A DNA stretch of 64,000 nucleotides, taken from the NCBI GenBank assembly GCA_003285105.1, contig CP030158.1:3206664-3270663 (forward strand), in the 5' to 3' direction. The notes under the pieces are model-generated. The model had not been told where the DNA came from. It made no database searches and saw only the letters and a program-made list of their open reading frames with translations. The translations under genes were made by a program, and so were the position numbers. Positions 44,631-54,434 of this stretch are shown in pieces. Positions within the stretch are counted from its first letter, which is position 1. Every line of letters starts with the position of its first letter. The DNA is from Roseithermus sacchariphilus (GTDB lineage Bacteria; Bacteroidota; Rhodothermia; Rhodothermales; MEBIC09517).

Positions 44631-47399
44631 TTACTGGAGGAGCCGGTCGAACCGGCCGCGCACGTCGGAGCGGGGCTGGCGTAGCCGTAAAATATCCCTG
44701 AGGGGGCCGGACTTGACCTGTAGCAGGAAGCTGTACGACTGATAGGCGCCGAAGGGCACCCAGCTGAAGGACATCTGCCAGCAGTCGAAGTCGCGGGCGA
44801 GGACGAGGCTGGTCGAGACGATCTCCTTGCGTTCGAAGTCGTAGCCGGAGCGTCCCTGCACCTTCCATCGCGGGGTGGCGTTGAAGTCGAACCCGACGTT
44901 GAAGATGGCGCGGCGCGTGAGGGTGGTGCGGGGCCGGGAGAGGCCGTAGGTGACGTCGAGGTTCAGCGACCAGGGGATGGCAAAGTCGGCGTATCCGACG
45001 GCGGTGTTGTAGAAGGCGGCGTCGAACGGGTCCAGGGCGTTGGGCAGCACGTCACCGTCGGTGGCGAAGCCGGGGGTGTTGGCCATGCGGGCGCGGTTCA
45101 TGTTCAGCGGGCGGCTCTGGCCGGTGGACTGACGGCTGCGGATGGAGGTGCGGGCCGTCAGGCTGAGCTGCGTCAGCCGTGCCAGGCGCCGGCCGTCGGC
45201 CGCCACGAAGCGGTCGATGCGGTTGCCGTTGGCGTCGAGCCGGTAGGGAGAGAAGGTCGAGCGGAAGGAGACGTCCACCTGTCCGAAGAGGCGGGTGCGG
45301 GCGTTCAGCCCGATGTCGGAAAGCCGGAGGGAGTCCGCGGCGAAGTTGTAGCTGCCGCTGAGGTCCAGGTTCAGCAACTGGAGGGTACGGCTTCGTTCCT
45401 CGCCCGTGGTGTCGGTCTCCACGCGTTTGGTTTCGAAGACGTTGGCCAGCGAGAACGACAGGGCCTGCTGGAGCCCACGCTGCACGCCGGGGACCCGGTC
45501 GTATTCGATCACCTGGCCGCTGGTATCGACGTACGAGGCCCGGTAGCCCCAGAAATCCGATCCGAAATCCGGGCGGTAGTTGAACGAGAGGGTGGGACGG
45601 AGGGTGTGCCGCACGCCCCGGTACGGGCCGATGCCGACGGGGAAGAGGCCATAGATGGTGGTGTTGGCCGAAACGCCGGTGGAAAACTGCCGCAGAGCGA
45701 AGAAGCCGGGGTCCTGTTCGGAGATCCGCGTGCCCGTCGAGTCGACGTACCGCCGCGTGGTCTGGAAGAACCAGTCCTCGGTGTAATTGAGGTTGGGGGA
45801 GAGGTTGAGGATGAACGTGCGGTTGAGCACCGGAAGCCGCTGGATGGAGAACGGAGCGGCGATGGGCAGGCGATGGGTGGCTTTGATCTCGAACGGCGTG
45901 TTATCGCCCGTGGCCGCTTCGTATTTCTCGGGGGACAGCAGCGCCTCGTACCAGCTGATGCCCGTGGTGTCGGAGAGCGGGGTGAAGCGGAAGTTGTTGT
46001 CCAGGCTGCTGGTATAGCTGTAGGTGATGCGCTCGTACCAGCGTTCCCGCGCGCCGGCCGGCCGGTTCTCCCGCTGGAAGGGTTTGCGCTGGTTCTGAGA
46101 GAAGCGGATCTGCGGCAGCGTCATGCTGACCTGCCCGGAGGCCAGTTGCTGCTGCTGGCTGGCCGACGCCGTGAGCGAGCGCCCGGAGCCCCAGCGCTTG
46201 CTGTAGCGAATGGACGACTGGATGGTCTGGCGCACGCGGTCGTCGTACTGCTCGGACACGGTGCGGAGGTAGTTCTGCGTGGACAGGTTGACATTGCCCG
46301 AGAACGACGCCGTCGGGCTGATGGTCTGGCTATGGTTCCAGCGCAGCGAGGCCGTGTTGACGACGCTGAAGTCCGGGTCTTCCCGCTCCCCGCGGCGGTT
46401 CTGCACATAGTCGAGCTGGAGCTGGCCGTTGTAGCGGTAGCGGCGGTTGTAGCGGTAGAGGGGGGCCACCTGCCAGCTGCCCTGGCTCCAGATGCCGAAG
46501 CGGGCCTGGAGGTCCATGTACTCGTTGATGGCCCAGTACCAGCCCCAGTCCCGCAGGTAAAAGCCGCGTTCGTCCTCGCCGTAGGTCGGCGGGAGCGGTC
46601 CGCTGCGGCGGCCTTCCTGCGCCGGCAGGAACCCGAACGGCAGCCACAGGGGGGTCGGGATGTTGAACAGGTAGAGGCGGATGGGCCCGCTGTAGATCCA
46701 TTTGCCCCGGACCTTCATCCGGCTGGCGCGCAGGGAATAGGAGGGATCCTCGACGCACGGGCAGGTCGTGTACCGCGCATGGGCGATGTAGATGGTGCTG
46801 TCTTCCACCACCTTCACCACGCCGCCCATGATGGTGCCCTCGCCCTGCGGGACGGCCGTCCGGGCTTCCACGACGCGGCCGCGCTCGGTCTGCATGTTAT
46901 AGGCCAGGGCCTGCCCGTAGAACGTCTCGCCGCGCTGCGTAAAGGTCGGGCGGCCCACCATGCCCGTATCCACCGGCAGCCCGTCGGCGTGCAGTTCGTC
47001 CTGCTCGAAGCGCATGGCAATCCGATAGGCCGTGAGCTGCGCGTCTTCGTAGCTCACCCGGGCCTCGCCGAAGAGGGTGCCCTCGTCTCCATGATCGCCG
47101 TCGAAGACGATCACCAGCGAATCCCTCGCGGCAAACTGGATCGGCGCGGAGAGCCCGGTGCCGGAGGCCGTCCGGGCGGGCGACGGCGTGGGGGAGACGG
47201 CGAGCGAGTCCGACGGCGTCGGGCGTAGGGCCGGGGCGTCCGCGAGCGAATCCGGGGGCGGGGCGGGATCCGGCACCTGCGCGGCTGCCGTGGGGGGGGC
47301 GAGCAGGCCGGCCACGAGCAGGCCGGCCAGGAGGAGCGTCCGAGCGAGACGGGAAGCGCGGCGGGCTGCGCGGCTACTGCGGCTCGGACGAGGGGCCAT
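44631..47399 (-). CDS. lptD: LPS-assembly outer-membrane protein LptD, Bacteroidota type
   Basis: A 922-residue outer-membrane protein. The ATG at 47399 yields a signal peptide (ARTLLLAGLLVAGLLAPPTA, then AAAQ); ATG 47405 is equally possible. After a Pro/Ser-rich linker comes an OstA/LptA-like beta-jellyroll (VIVFDGDHGDEGTLFGEARV, 'AYRIAMRFEQDELHADGLPV', 'AYNMQTERGRVVEARTAV'), then a Cys pair (TTCPCVEDPSYSLRA), 'LYLFNIPTPLWLPFGFLPA', and a long C-terminal barrel rich in aromatic strands. It inserts LPS in the outer leaflet with LptE. The start lies 26 bases inside the 3' end of the ROK kinase gene, suggesting translational coupling. Confidence 0.88.
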   Translation of the reverse strand: MAPRPSRSSRAARRASRLARTLLLAGLLVAGLLAPPTAAAQVPDPAPPPDSLADAPALRPTPSDSLAVSPTPSPARTASGTGLSAPIQFAARDSLVIVFDGDHGDEGTLFGEARVSYEDAQLTAYRIAMRFEQDELHADGLPVDTGMVGRPTFTQRGETFYGQALAYNMQTERGRVVEARTAVPQGEGTIMGGVVKVVEDSTIYIAHARYTTCPCVEDPSYSLRASRMKVRGKWIYSGPIRLYLFNIPTPLWLPFGFLPAQEGRRSGPLPPTYGEDERGFYLRDWGWYWAINEYMDLQARFGIWSQGSWQVAPLYRYNRRYRYNGQLQLDYVQNRRGEREDPDFSVVNTASLRWNHSQTISPTASFSGNVNLSTQNYLRTVSEQYDDRVRQTIQSSIRYSKRWGSGRSLTASASQQQQLASGQVSMTLPQIRFSQNQRKPFQRENRPAGARERWYERITYSYTSSLDNNFRFTPLSDTTGISWYEALLSPEKYEAATGDNTPFEIKATHRLPIAAPFSIQRLPVLNRTFILNLSPNLNYTEDWFFQTTRRYVDSTGTRISEQDPGFFALRQFSTGVSANTTIYGLFPVGIGPYRGVRHTLRPTLSFNYRPDFGSDFWGYRASYVDTSGQVIEYDRVPGVQRGLQQALSFSLANVFETKRVETDTTGEERSRTLQLLNLDLSGSYNFAADSLRLSDIGLNARTRLFGQVDVSFRSTFSPYRLDANGNRIDRFVAADGRRLARLTQLSLTARTSIRSRQSTGQSRPLNMNRARMANTPGFATDGDVLPNALDPFDAAFYNTAVGYADFAIPWSLNLDVTYGLSRPRTTLTRRAIFNVGFDFNATPRWKVQGRSGYDFERKEIVSTSLVLARDFDCWQMSFSWVPFGAYQSYSFLLQVKSGPLRDILRLRQPRSDVRGRFDRLLQ

Positions 47400-48366
47400 G
47401 CGCATCGAGATACTCGAACACCAGATGGGCGGCGCCAAGCATACCGACGGCGTTTCCGAGGGTTTCCCGGAGGATCTCGACATCGTTGCGCAGGGCCGGC
47501 ATCACGTACCGCCGGACGGTACGCCGGGCCGGTTCGAGGATGTAGTCGCCCGCGGCGGACATGCCTCCGCCCACGATCACCTTCCGGAGATCGAGCAGGT
47601 TGATGGCCGATCCGAGCACCACGCCCAGCTTGTGTCCGGCCCAGGCCAGCACCTCGCGGGCGGCCTCATCGCCCTGCTCGGCGGCGTCGTAGAGCATCTT
47701 CGGGGTCAGGTTCTTCAGTTCCTCACCGGCCAGTTCGTGGATGATGCTCGGCTCGCGGGTGAGGAGCTGGTAGCGCGCATGGCGGGAGAGGAAGCGCTGG
47801 CCGATGTAGGCCTCGATGGAGCCGGCCACCCCCGCCCGGTCCCAGGGCCCTTCGTAGTCGATGCTCATATGGCCGATCTCCCCGGCAGCGCCCGTGGTGC
47901 CCCGGAAGATCGTATTGCGGTAGATGATGGCCCCGCCGACGCCCGTGCCGAGCGTGATCATGATGAACGAGTCGTACGGGCGGCCGACGCCGTAGTGGGC
48001 CGAGCCGAGGCCGGCCACGTTCGCGTCGTTCTCCACGATCACCGGCAGCGTGCGCCCGAGCCGCTCCTGCAGGGTGCGGCGGAGGTTGACCACCTCCCAG
48101 CCCGGCAGGTTGGCCGGATAGTGCACGCTGCTGCGTTCCCAGTCCACGCTCCCGGGCACCCCGATGCCCACCCCCGCGATGTCCCCGGTCGGGGCCTCCT
48201 TCATCATCATCTCGATGGCCTGCTGGATCCGGCCGATGACGTGATCCGGGCCTTTCTCCGCGTGGGTGTCGATGGCAATGTGATGGCGCAGGCCCTGGCC
48301 GCGCTCCACGAGCGCAGCCTTCATCATCGTGCCTCCCAGATCGATTCCGACGGCAAAGTGGTTCAT
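47374..48366 (-). CDS. ROK-family sugar kinase lacking the zinc-binding cysteines
   Basis: A 330-residue glucokinase-like protein. The ATP-binding 'AVGIDLGGTMMKAALVERG', 'GVGIGVPGSVDWERSSVHYP', 'NLPGWEVVNLRRTLQERLG', catalytic 'IVENDANVAGLG' (END with the catalytic Asp) and 'ITLGTGVGGAIIYRN' are all present. ROK proteins usually follow GEIGH with a CxCGxxGCxE zinc motif; here GEIGHMSIDYEGPWDRAG is followed by VAGSIEAYIG, so all three Cys are missing. The protein lacks a DNA-binding domain, so it is a kinase rather than a repressor. The ATG at 48366 is used. It overlaps lptD by 26 bases. Confidence 0.88.
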   Translation of the reverse strand: MNHFAVGIDLGGTMMKAALVERGQGLRHHIAIDTHAEKGPDHVIGRIQQAIEMMMKEAPTGDIAGVGIGVPGSVDWERSSVHYPANLPGWEVVNLRRTLQERLGRTLPVIVENDANVAGLGSAHYGVGRPYDSFIMITLGTGVGGAIIYRNTIFRGTTGAAGEIGHMSIDYEGPWDRAGVAGSIEAYIGQRFLSRHARYQLLTREPSIIHELAGEELKNLTPKMLYDAAEQGDEAAREVLAWAGHKLGVVLGSAINLLDLRKVIVGGGMSAAGDYILEPARRTVRRYVMPALRNDVEILRETLGNAVGMLGAAHLVFEYLDAHGPSSEPQ

Positions 48367-48380
48367 GGGTACGGGGTAAG

Positions 48381-48429
48381 CAAACACAACGAGGCCCCGG
48401 GCCGGCCGGGGGGCCGCACCGGGGCCTCG
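48381..48429 (-). terminator. Intrinsic terminator after the DivIC/FtsB gene
   Basis: CGAGGCCCCGG (48390-48400) pairs with CCGGGGCCTCG (48419-48429), an 11-bp stem. On the minus strand the following bases are TTGTGTTTGC. It sits directly after the divIC stop and before the ROK start, so ROK-lptD probably needs its own promoter or relies on read-through. Confidence 0.7.
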
Positions 48430-48431
48430 TG

Positions 48432-48707
48432 TCAGGGTTCAACGACGCGATAGACCGTCTCGCCGGGGCGGCGCATGCCGTACTGCTCACGGGCGATCCG
48501 CTCGATCACGAGGTCCGAGTCGAGCGCCTGCATCTGCGCCTCCAGCGTCGCGATCTCGGCCTCCAGGCGGGCGTTTTCTTCGAGCAGGGCCTGGTGCTCA
48601 TGGTGCCATTGCACCCGCCGCAGGACGCTGTGGCTGTCGAAGAACAGCAGCCACAGCCCGAGGGCGAGCAGGGCGATGAGGAGCGTCCGTTTGCGCAGCG
48701 AAGACAT
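48432..48707 (-). CDS. FtsB/DivIC septum formation initiator
   Basis: A 91-residue bitopic membrane protein. A short basic N-terminus (MSSLRKR), one membrane helix (TLLIALLALGLWLLFFD), then a coiled coil ('LLEENARLEAEIATLEAQMQ') and the conserved 'IERIAREQYGMRRPGETVYRV'. This ending, with E..AR..YGM..PGE..Y, is diagnostic of FtsB/DivIC proteins, which bridge FtsL and FtsQ in the divisome. It lies just after enolase, the same arrangement as eno-ftsB in many bacteria. Confidence 0.92.
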   Translation of the reverse strand: MSSLRKRTLLIALLALGLWLLFFDSHSVLRRVQWHHEHQALLEENARLEAEIATLEAQMQALDSDLVIERIAREQYGMRRPGETVYRVVEP

Positions 48708-48726
48708 GACGGCAGGGGGGATGACG

Positions 48727-48754
48727 CCCCGGAACGGAGCAGGCCGTTCCGGGG
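48727..48754 (-). terminator. Hairpin between eno and divIC
   Basis: CCCCGGAACGG (48727-48737) and CCGTTCCGGGG (48744-48754) form a perfect 11-bp stem with a 6-base loop, 12 bases after the eno stop. No T-tract follows on the minus strand, so it could be a terminator, attenuator or mRNA-stabilising element. Confidence 0.55.
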
Positions 48755-48766
48755 CATGGAACAGGG

Positions 48767-50146
<1,380 letters not shown>

Positions 50147-50206
50147 GTTAATCCCCCGCATATTTCGCGCGGTGGCCGGGGGGCATGCCGGCCTGGAGAG
50201 GCGATG

Positions 50207-50245
50207 AGGCCAAAGAAAAAGCCGGTGGGCGGGGAGCCCACCGGC
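50207..50245 (-). terminator. Intrinsic terminator of the TPR/outer-membrane gene cluster
   Basis: GCCGGTGGGC (50221-50230) pairs with GCCCACCGGC (50236-50245) over a GGGGA loop. On the minus strand the stem is followed by TTTTTCTTTGG. It lies 25 bases after the stop of the TPR gene. Confidence 0.85.
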
Positions 50246-50270
50246 CGGGGTTTGAACGAGCCGGGCGGGG

Positions 50271-51614
50271 TCAGCGGACCGTCGTGGTCTCGTTGATCCA
50301 CTCGTAGCAGCCGTAGTTGATGGTGAGCGACTGCCCCGTCTCCCACTTCTTGAAGAACTTGGCTTCCGCATCCGGGAAGTAAGGGGTGATGCTGCGGAGC
50401 TTCAGGTTCGCCTGGTTGGCCACCGAGGGGTCCACCCGCCGGGCGCGCTCGTAGTAGTCGGCGGCGAGCCAGTAGACGGCCTGGTCCTCGCGGTCCATCT
50501 TGGAGCCGCCACATTCAGCGACCGCCGTCACGTACAGGTCGCCGATGCCGATGAGGGCCGGTCCGAAGTTGCTGTCTTCCTGCAGGGCGCGGCGGTAGTA
50601 GGTGCGGGCGTTGGAGAGGCGACCGAGCTGCTGGTAGGCCACGCCCATGTTGTAGTAGATGTCACGGCGGTACCGTTCGGCCCCTTCCATCTCGAGGGCC
50701 TGCTCGTAGAGCTTGAGGGCTTCCTCGGCCTCACCGTCCTCCAGGCGAGCCTGCCCGAGGAGCTGGTACGTGCGGGCCGAGGGGTCGAGCTCGCTGAGGC
50801 GCTGCCCCATCTCGTACATCTTCTGCCGGTATTGCAACTCCCGGTAGATCTCGAACAACTCGGCGATGAGCTCGACGTTTTGCGGGTCCTTCTCCAGTTG
50901 CTGCTCCAGGAACTCCATGCGTTCCTCGGGGCTGCGGAAGAGGCTGTTGCGTTGCTGGGCGATGTACTCGGCCAGGTCGGCATCGTCCCCGTGGATCTGC
51001 TCGACCTCCTCCATGAAGTCGACGGCGCCCTGCTTGTCGCCCTGGCGGATGTAGTCGTAGATGATGAGCTTGATGTAGTAGGGCTGCATCCGCTCGGGGT
51101 CGATCTCGTAGGCCTGGCGGTAGAGCGCGAGGGCTTCGTCCTGCAGGTCGGGCAGGTCTTCCTGATGCTCCTGGATGAAGCGGCCTTTTTCGAGGAGCCA
51201 CTGGAACTCATCCACGTCCTCCATACCGGCCTGTTTCAGCGTAGGCACGGCCTTGTCGAACCAGGCCAGGGCGGTGTCAAGGTAGGCGCGTTTCAGTTCG
51301 GGGTCCTCGGCGGCGGCCGCCAGACCCTCGTAGGCCTCGATGGCGCGCTCGATGTTCCGGTCGCTGAGGCGGCCGGGGCCGGCGTAGGCCGGAGCGCGCT
51401 CCAGGATCCAGCGCAGATACGGCATCGCGCTCTGGTAGTCCCCGTTCTTGAAGGATTCGTAGTAGAGGCTGTAGTTCATCGCCTTCTCTTCTTCCGAAGG
51501 CTCCTCCTGGGCCTGCTGAGCCACGGCGGGGCGGGCGCCCAGCAGGGCGAGCAGGACCAGCGCCAGGGTGCCGGAGAGGAAGACGTAGGGGAGGCGTAGA
51601 GCAAGCGTTTTCAT
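50271..51614 (-). CDS. Exported tetratricopeptide-repeat protein
   Basis: A 447-residue protein with a signal peptide (MKTLALRLPYVFLSGTLALV, cut near ARPAVAQQ); a second ATG at 51620 adds two residues. The mature part is TPR-like throughout: 'YYESFKNGDYQSAMPYLRWILERAP', 'ALALYRQAYEIDPERMQPYYI', 'ALKLYEQALEMEGAERYRRD', 'IYYNMGVAYQQLGRLSNARTYY', 'RRALQEDSNFGPALIGIGDLY'. The C-terminus has a Cys-containing 'GQSLTINYGCYEWINETTTV'. Located in the periplasm or attached to the outer membrane. It follows the YSRYG-type outer-membrane protein gene by 62 bases, and the two may work together. Specific function unknown. Confidence 0.82.
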   Translation of the reverse strand: MKTLALRLPYVFLSGTLALVLLALLGARPAVAQQAQEEPSEEEKAMNYSLYYESFKNGDYQSAMPYLRWILERAPAYAGPGRLSDRNIERAIEAYEGLAAAAEDPELKRAYLDTALAWFDKAVPTLKQAGMEDVDEFQWLLEKGRFIQEHQEDLPDLQDEALALYRQAYEIDPERMQPYYIKLIIYDYIRQGDKQGAVDFMEEVEQIHGDDADLAEYIAQQRNSLFRSPEERMEFLEQQLEKDPQNVELIAELFEIYRELQYRQKMYEMGQRLSELDPSARTYQLLGQARLEDGEAEEALKLYEQALEMEGAERYRRDIYYNMGVAYQQLGRLSNARTYYRRALQEDSNFGPALIGIGDLYVTAVAECGGSKMDREDQAVYWLAADYYERARRVDPSVANQANLKLRSITPYFPDAEAKFFKKWETGQSLTINYGCYEWINETTTVR

Positions 51615-51676
51615 CGACATGGGGAAGGTTGAGTTGGTCCGGAAACGCAGGCCATCTGCGTATAGACCCGAAGCGT

Positions 51677-53002
51677 CTATCGTAGTTTCCGTTTGTTGAA
51701 CCAGCGCTCGCCGATGTTCACATTAGCGGACAGACTGTAGAACAATTCGCGCACGAGCGCGCGCTCGGTGGTACCACGGGTACCTACCTCTATGGTCAGG
51801 TCAATACGCGTGCCAGGAATGAGGGTGGGCAGCCCCAGGCCCAGGGTCCCCGCCACCGTATGCAGTTCGGTCGAGGACGTGGGCTGAATATACGCTTGAT
51901 CGTAGTAAAAACCGATCCGGTAGGCCACGCGCCGGAGGTACGGGGCCAGCAGGTCGTCGCCCGCCGGGACGACCTCGGCCCCGCCGGAGAACCGGAGGCG
52001 ATCCGTGAAGCGGCTCGTCCCGGCCGGGTCATAGCCGGAGAAGGTGTAGGAGCTCTCGAAGGAGGACCAGGGTTCGTAGAGCCCGTCGGCGATGAGCGTC
52101 CACCGGCTGTTCGGGGTGTAGGCCAGGCCCAGGCGGGCACTCATCGGCAGGGTGGCGCTGCCGGACAGGACGGTGCCCAGCGTATCCCGGTCGAGGCTCT
52201 CGCCGAACGTGCGGACGCGGTCGCCATCGAGCGACACGGGCAGCATCACCGAGGCCCCGACGGCCAGCAGGTCCGTCGAGGAGAGCAGCCGGGGGACGGT
52301 CAGCATGGCGCCCAGCGTTCCGGTGAAGCCGCTCAGCCTGGTGGATTCCGTGACGATGGCATCGTCGTAGGCGGGGTCCTCGAACGTCGTCACGCGCGCG
52401 TCCTCGATCAGCCCGAAGAGGAAGCTGCCGGTTGCGCCGAAGCTGAGGTGCCGGTTCAGCCGGTATCCCAGGCCGACGTCCACCTGCTGGAGCCCGCCGT
52501 TCCCCTGGTAGGAGATGGCGTAGGGGACCGGCTCGTCGCGGTCGGGGTCCGTCAGCTCGCTGTCGACGGCGACGCGGTAGTTGCGGCGGGAATAGGGCTT
52601 GAAGGCCACGCCGACGCCGAGGCGGCGCTGCCGCAGCGGAAAGCTGAACTGGACGGCCTGCAGCGAGCCGGAGGCCAGGCGGCTGAGGTTGTCGGAGACG
52701 TCGGTCGCTTCGAGCGTCTGGTAGGTGAGCCCGAGCGAGGCCCGGGTGAGCACCTGATCGCTGAGCGAGGCCGGATTGGCGGTGTTGGCGTAGTTGTAGG
52801 ACAGCAGGGCCAGGCCGCCTCCACCCATGGCATGGGCCTGCGCCGAGGTGAAGCTGCCCAGCTGGCCCAGGCCGTATCGGGAGTAAATGGACCCGTCCGT
52901 GCCTTCCTGGGCATGGACGGCCGTGGGCGCGGCCATCAGCACCGCCAGCGTGAGCAGGCCGGCGCGAAGGAGGCGGAGGGGGGTGAGAGGGGCGACAGAC
53001 AT
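51677..53002 (-). CDS. Outer-membrane beta-barrel protein, YSRYG/FadL-like
   Basis: A 441-residue barrel protein. The ATG at 53002 gives a signal peptide (LLRAGLLTLAVLMAAPTAVHAQ); a TTG at 53014 is less likely. The mature start 'GSIYSRYGLGQLGSFTSAQAHAMGGGGLAL' and 'NYANTANPASLSDQ' are typical of Bacteroidota outer-membrane proteins distantly related to FadL/OMPP1, in which 'N.ANPA.L' is conserved. Strands alternate through the rest (for example RRLGVGVAFKPYSRRNYRV), ending SANVNIGERWFNKRKLR. Function unknown, perhaps transport of hydrophobic compounds. The upstream DUF4270-like gene is only 17 bases away. Confidence 0.75.
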   Translation of the reverse strand: MSVAPLTPLRLLRAGLLTLAVLMAAPTAVHAQEGTDGSIYSRYGLGQLGSFTSAQAHAMGGGGLALLSYNYANTANPASLSDQVLTRASLGLTYQTLEATDVSDNLSRLASGSLQAVQFSFPLRQRRLGVGVAFKPYSRRNYRVAVDSELTDPDRDEPVPYAISYQGNGGLQQVDVGLGYRLNRHLSFGATGSFLFGLIEDARVTTFEDPAYDDAIVTESTRLSGFTGTLGAMLTVPRLLSSTDLLAVGASVMLPVSLDGDRVRTFGESLDRDTLGTVLSGSATLPMSARLGLAYTPNSRWTLIADGLYEPWSSFESSYTFSGYDPAGTSRFTDRLRFSGGAEVVPAGDDLLAPYLRRVAYRIGFYYDQAYIQPTSSTELHTVAGTLGLGLPTLIPGTRIDLTIEVGTRGTTERALVRELFYSLSANVNIGERWFNKRKLR

Positions 53003-53019
53003 GGCAAGCGGCAATAGCC

Positions 53020-54174
53020 TCAGTTATCGGTGGGGGTCAGGGTCAGCCGGGCCCGCGGGGCATCCTCGGCCGGGGGGATCCGCACCAGCAGGACGTTGAG
53101 CGTGTTGTCCGTGGCCGGGGCCTCGATGGTGAAGTGGGTGATGGGCGTCTCGTCGAACAGCAGCCGCTGCACGATCGTCCGCAGATCGGCCGACTCGAAG
53201 GCGATGACGCCGTCGGACAGCGTGGCGGACGACACCAGCGTCGCCGCGTTCCCGCTCGTCTCGTCCACGCCGCGGAGGTTGAGCGTGGAGAGGAGCGGGC
53301 GGTGGAAGTTCGCGGGGGTGTTGGCGGCCAGCACGTCCTCGACGGCGGGAAGCTGCACCACCACCCGGTTCAGGACCTGCTGCCGCGTGGAATCCCGCGC
53401 GAAGTCGAACGTCAGGCGGCCCATCGGCCCCGTACCGTCCCGGATCAACAGCACGTCCGGCGGGAGGTCCGCCCCGTCGGCCTGCTGCACGTAGGTCGAC
53501 AGGTTTTTCGTGATGCTGAAGATCGTCGTGTCCTCGCTGGCGGTGACGGCCAGGAGCGAGGAGTCGTCCCCGTTGAAGCCCACCACGGCATTGCCGGCCG
53601 TCGTGGTCAGCTGGAAGCCGTTGAAGGCCGTCAGGAAGTCGTCGCTGCGGAGGACCTCGTCGTTGGCGGCAACCCAGTCCGCAGGCAGCGGCACCTCGAT
53701 GAGCGTGTCGGCGGCGCTGAAGGTGAAGCCCTCCAGGATCACGTCGCCGGGTTCGAGCGTGGTGTCCGCCGGGACGTCCTCGGCCGACCAGTCCTCGGGC
53801 ATCGCGCGGAGCATCAGGGTGATGGTGGCCGTGGTGTCGCCGTAGAGGTAGTCCCGTTTGAGGCGCAGCACGACGGTGTCGACCGTGCTGGCCTGGAAGT
53901 CCGCGCTGGCCGTTGCGAAGAAGTCGACGTAGGCGGTGGCCGTGGTCGTGCCGAGCAGGGGGTCGAAGACCGAGCCGGTCAGGAAGCGGGCGGCGTTGCC
54001 GGTGAGGTCGTGCGTTGGTTCCGCCGAGACGGTGGCGCCGGGGATGTCGACGATGAACGGGGTTCCGCCTTCCTCGCCCACGAGCCCGATGCCGACGTTC
54101 GAGGGGTCTTCGCAGGCGATGAGGGTACTCGCGAGGCCGATGAGAAGGGCCCCGATGATCCAGTCAATCCGCAT
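53020..54174 (-). CDS. DUF4270-like lipoprotein
   Basis: A 384-residue lipoprotein. MRIDWIIGALLIGLASTLIAC ends in a lipobox (LIAC) with Asp-free Glu-Asp following (CEDPSNVGIGLV); the ATG at 54174 places it. The mature protein is beta-rich: 'LTGSVFDPLLGTTTATAYVDFF', 'ASTVDTVVLRLKRDYLYGDTTATITL', 'GFQLTTTAGNAVVGFNGDDS', 'LTFDFARDSTRQQVLNRVVVQLP'. The CEDPSNVGIGL start followed by conversion of 'G.Y.DP.LG...A..Y..F' is like the Bacteroidota DUF4270 family. From memory, that family is often encoded beside the short GT5 'glycogen synthase' gene, as here. Role unknown. Confidence 0.68.
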   Translation of the reverse strand: MRIDWIIGALLIGLASTLIACEDPSNVGIGLVGEEGGTPFIVDIPGATVSAEPTHDLTGNAARFLTGSVFDPLLGTTTATAYVDFFATASADFQASTVDTVVLRLKRDYLYGDTTATITLMLRAMPEDWSAEDVPADTTLEPGDVILEGFTFSAADTLIEVPLPADWVAANDEVLRSDDFLTAFNGFQLTTTAGNAVVGFNGDDSSLLAVTASEDTTIFSITKNLSTYVQQADGADLPPDVLLIRDGTGPMGRLTFDFARDSTRQQVLNRVVVQLPAVEDVLAANTPANFHRPLLSTLNLRGVDETSGNAATLVSSATLSDGVIAFESADLRTIVQRLLFDETPITHFTIEAPATDNTLNVLLVRIPPAEDAPRARLTLTPTDN

Positions 54175-54325
54175 AGGGAGCAGAGGGGGTGGGTCCGTGC
54201 AGGCGGCCCGGCGGGCGTCGTCGGGCCGTGAATCGTATGAACTACCCGGCGGCGGCATTATTGTGTGGAGCTCCGGAGCGTCTGGAGGGCACCGGGCCTC
54301 CTGCGGAGCGGCCCGCCGGGCCGTG

Positions 54326-54368
54326 CGATCAAAGCAAAACCCCACGCGACGGAGCGTCGATGGGGTTT
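54326..54368 (-). terminator. Intrinsic terminator after the short GT5 gene
   Basis: AAACCCCA (54337-54344) pairs with TGGGGTTT (54361-54368), with an inner CGACG/CGTCG pairing. On the minus strand GCTTTGATCGC follows, a weak T-tract. It lies in the 260-base gap between the GT5 gene and the DUF4270-like gene, 66 bases after the GT5 stop. Confidence 0.65.
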
Positions 54369-54434
54369 CGCCGTGGGAGCCTGTGAATGCAGGAACGGGA
54401 GCGCAGGTTTCAGGGGGCTCCGTCTTTGCCCGGC

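Noticed and set aside
44396-44701. A 101-codon plus-strand frame in the gap after lptD
   Set aside because: Arg/Gly-rich with no similarity or ribosome-binding site, and it runs into lptD on the opposite strand.
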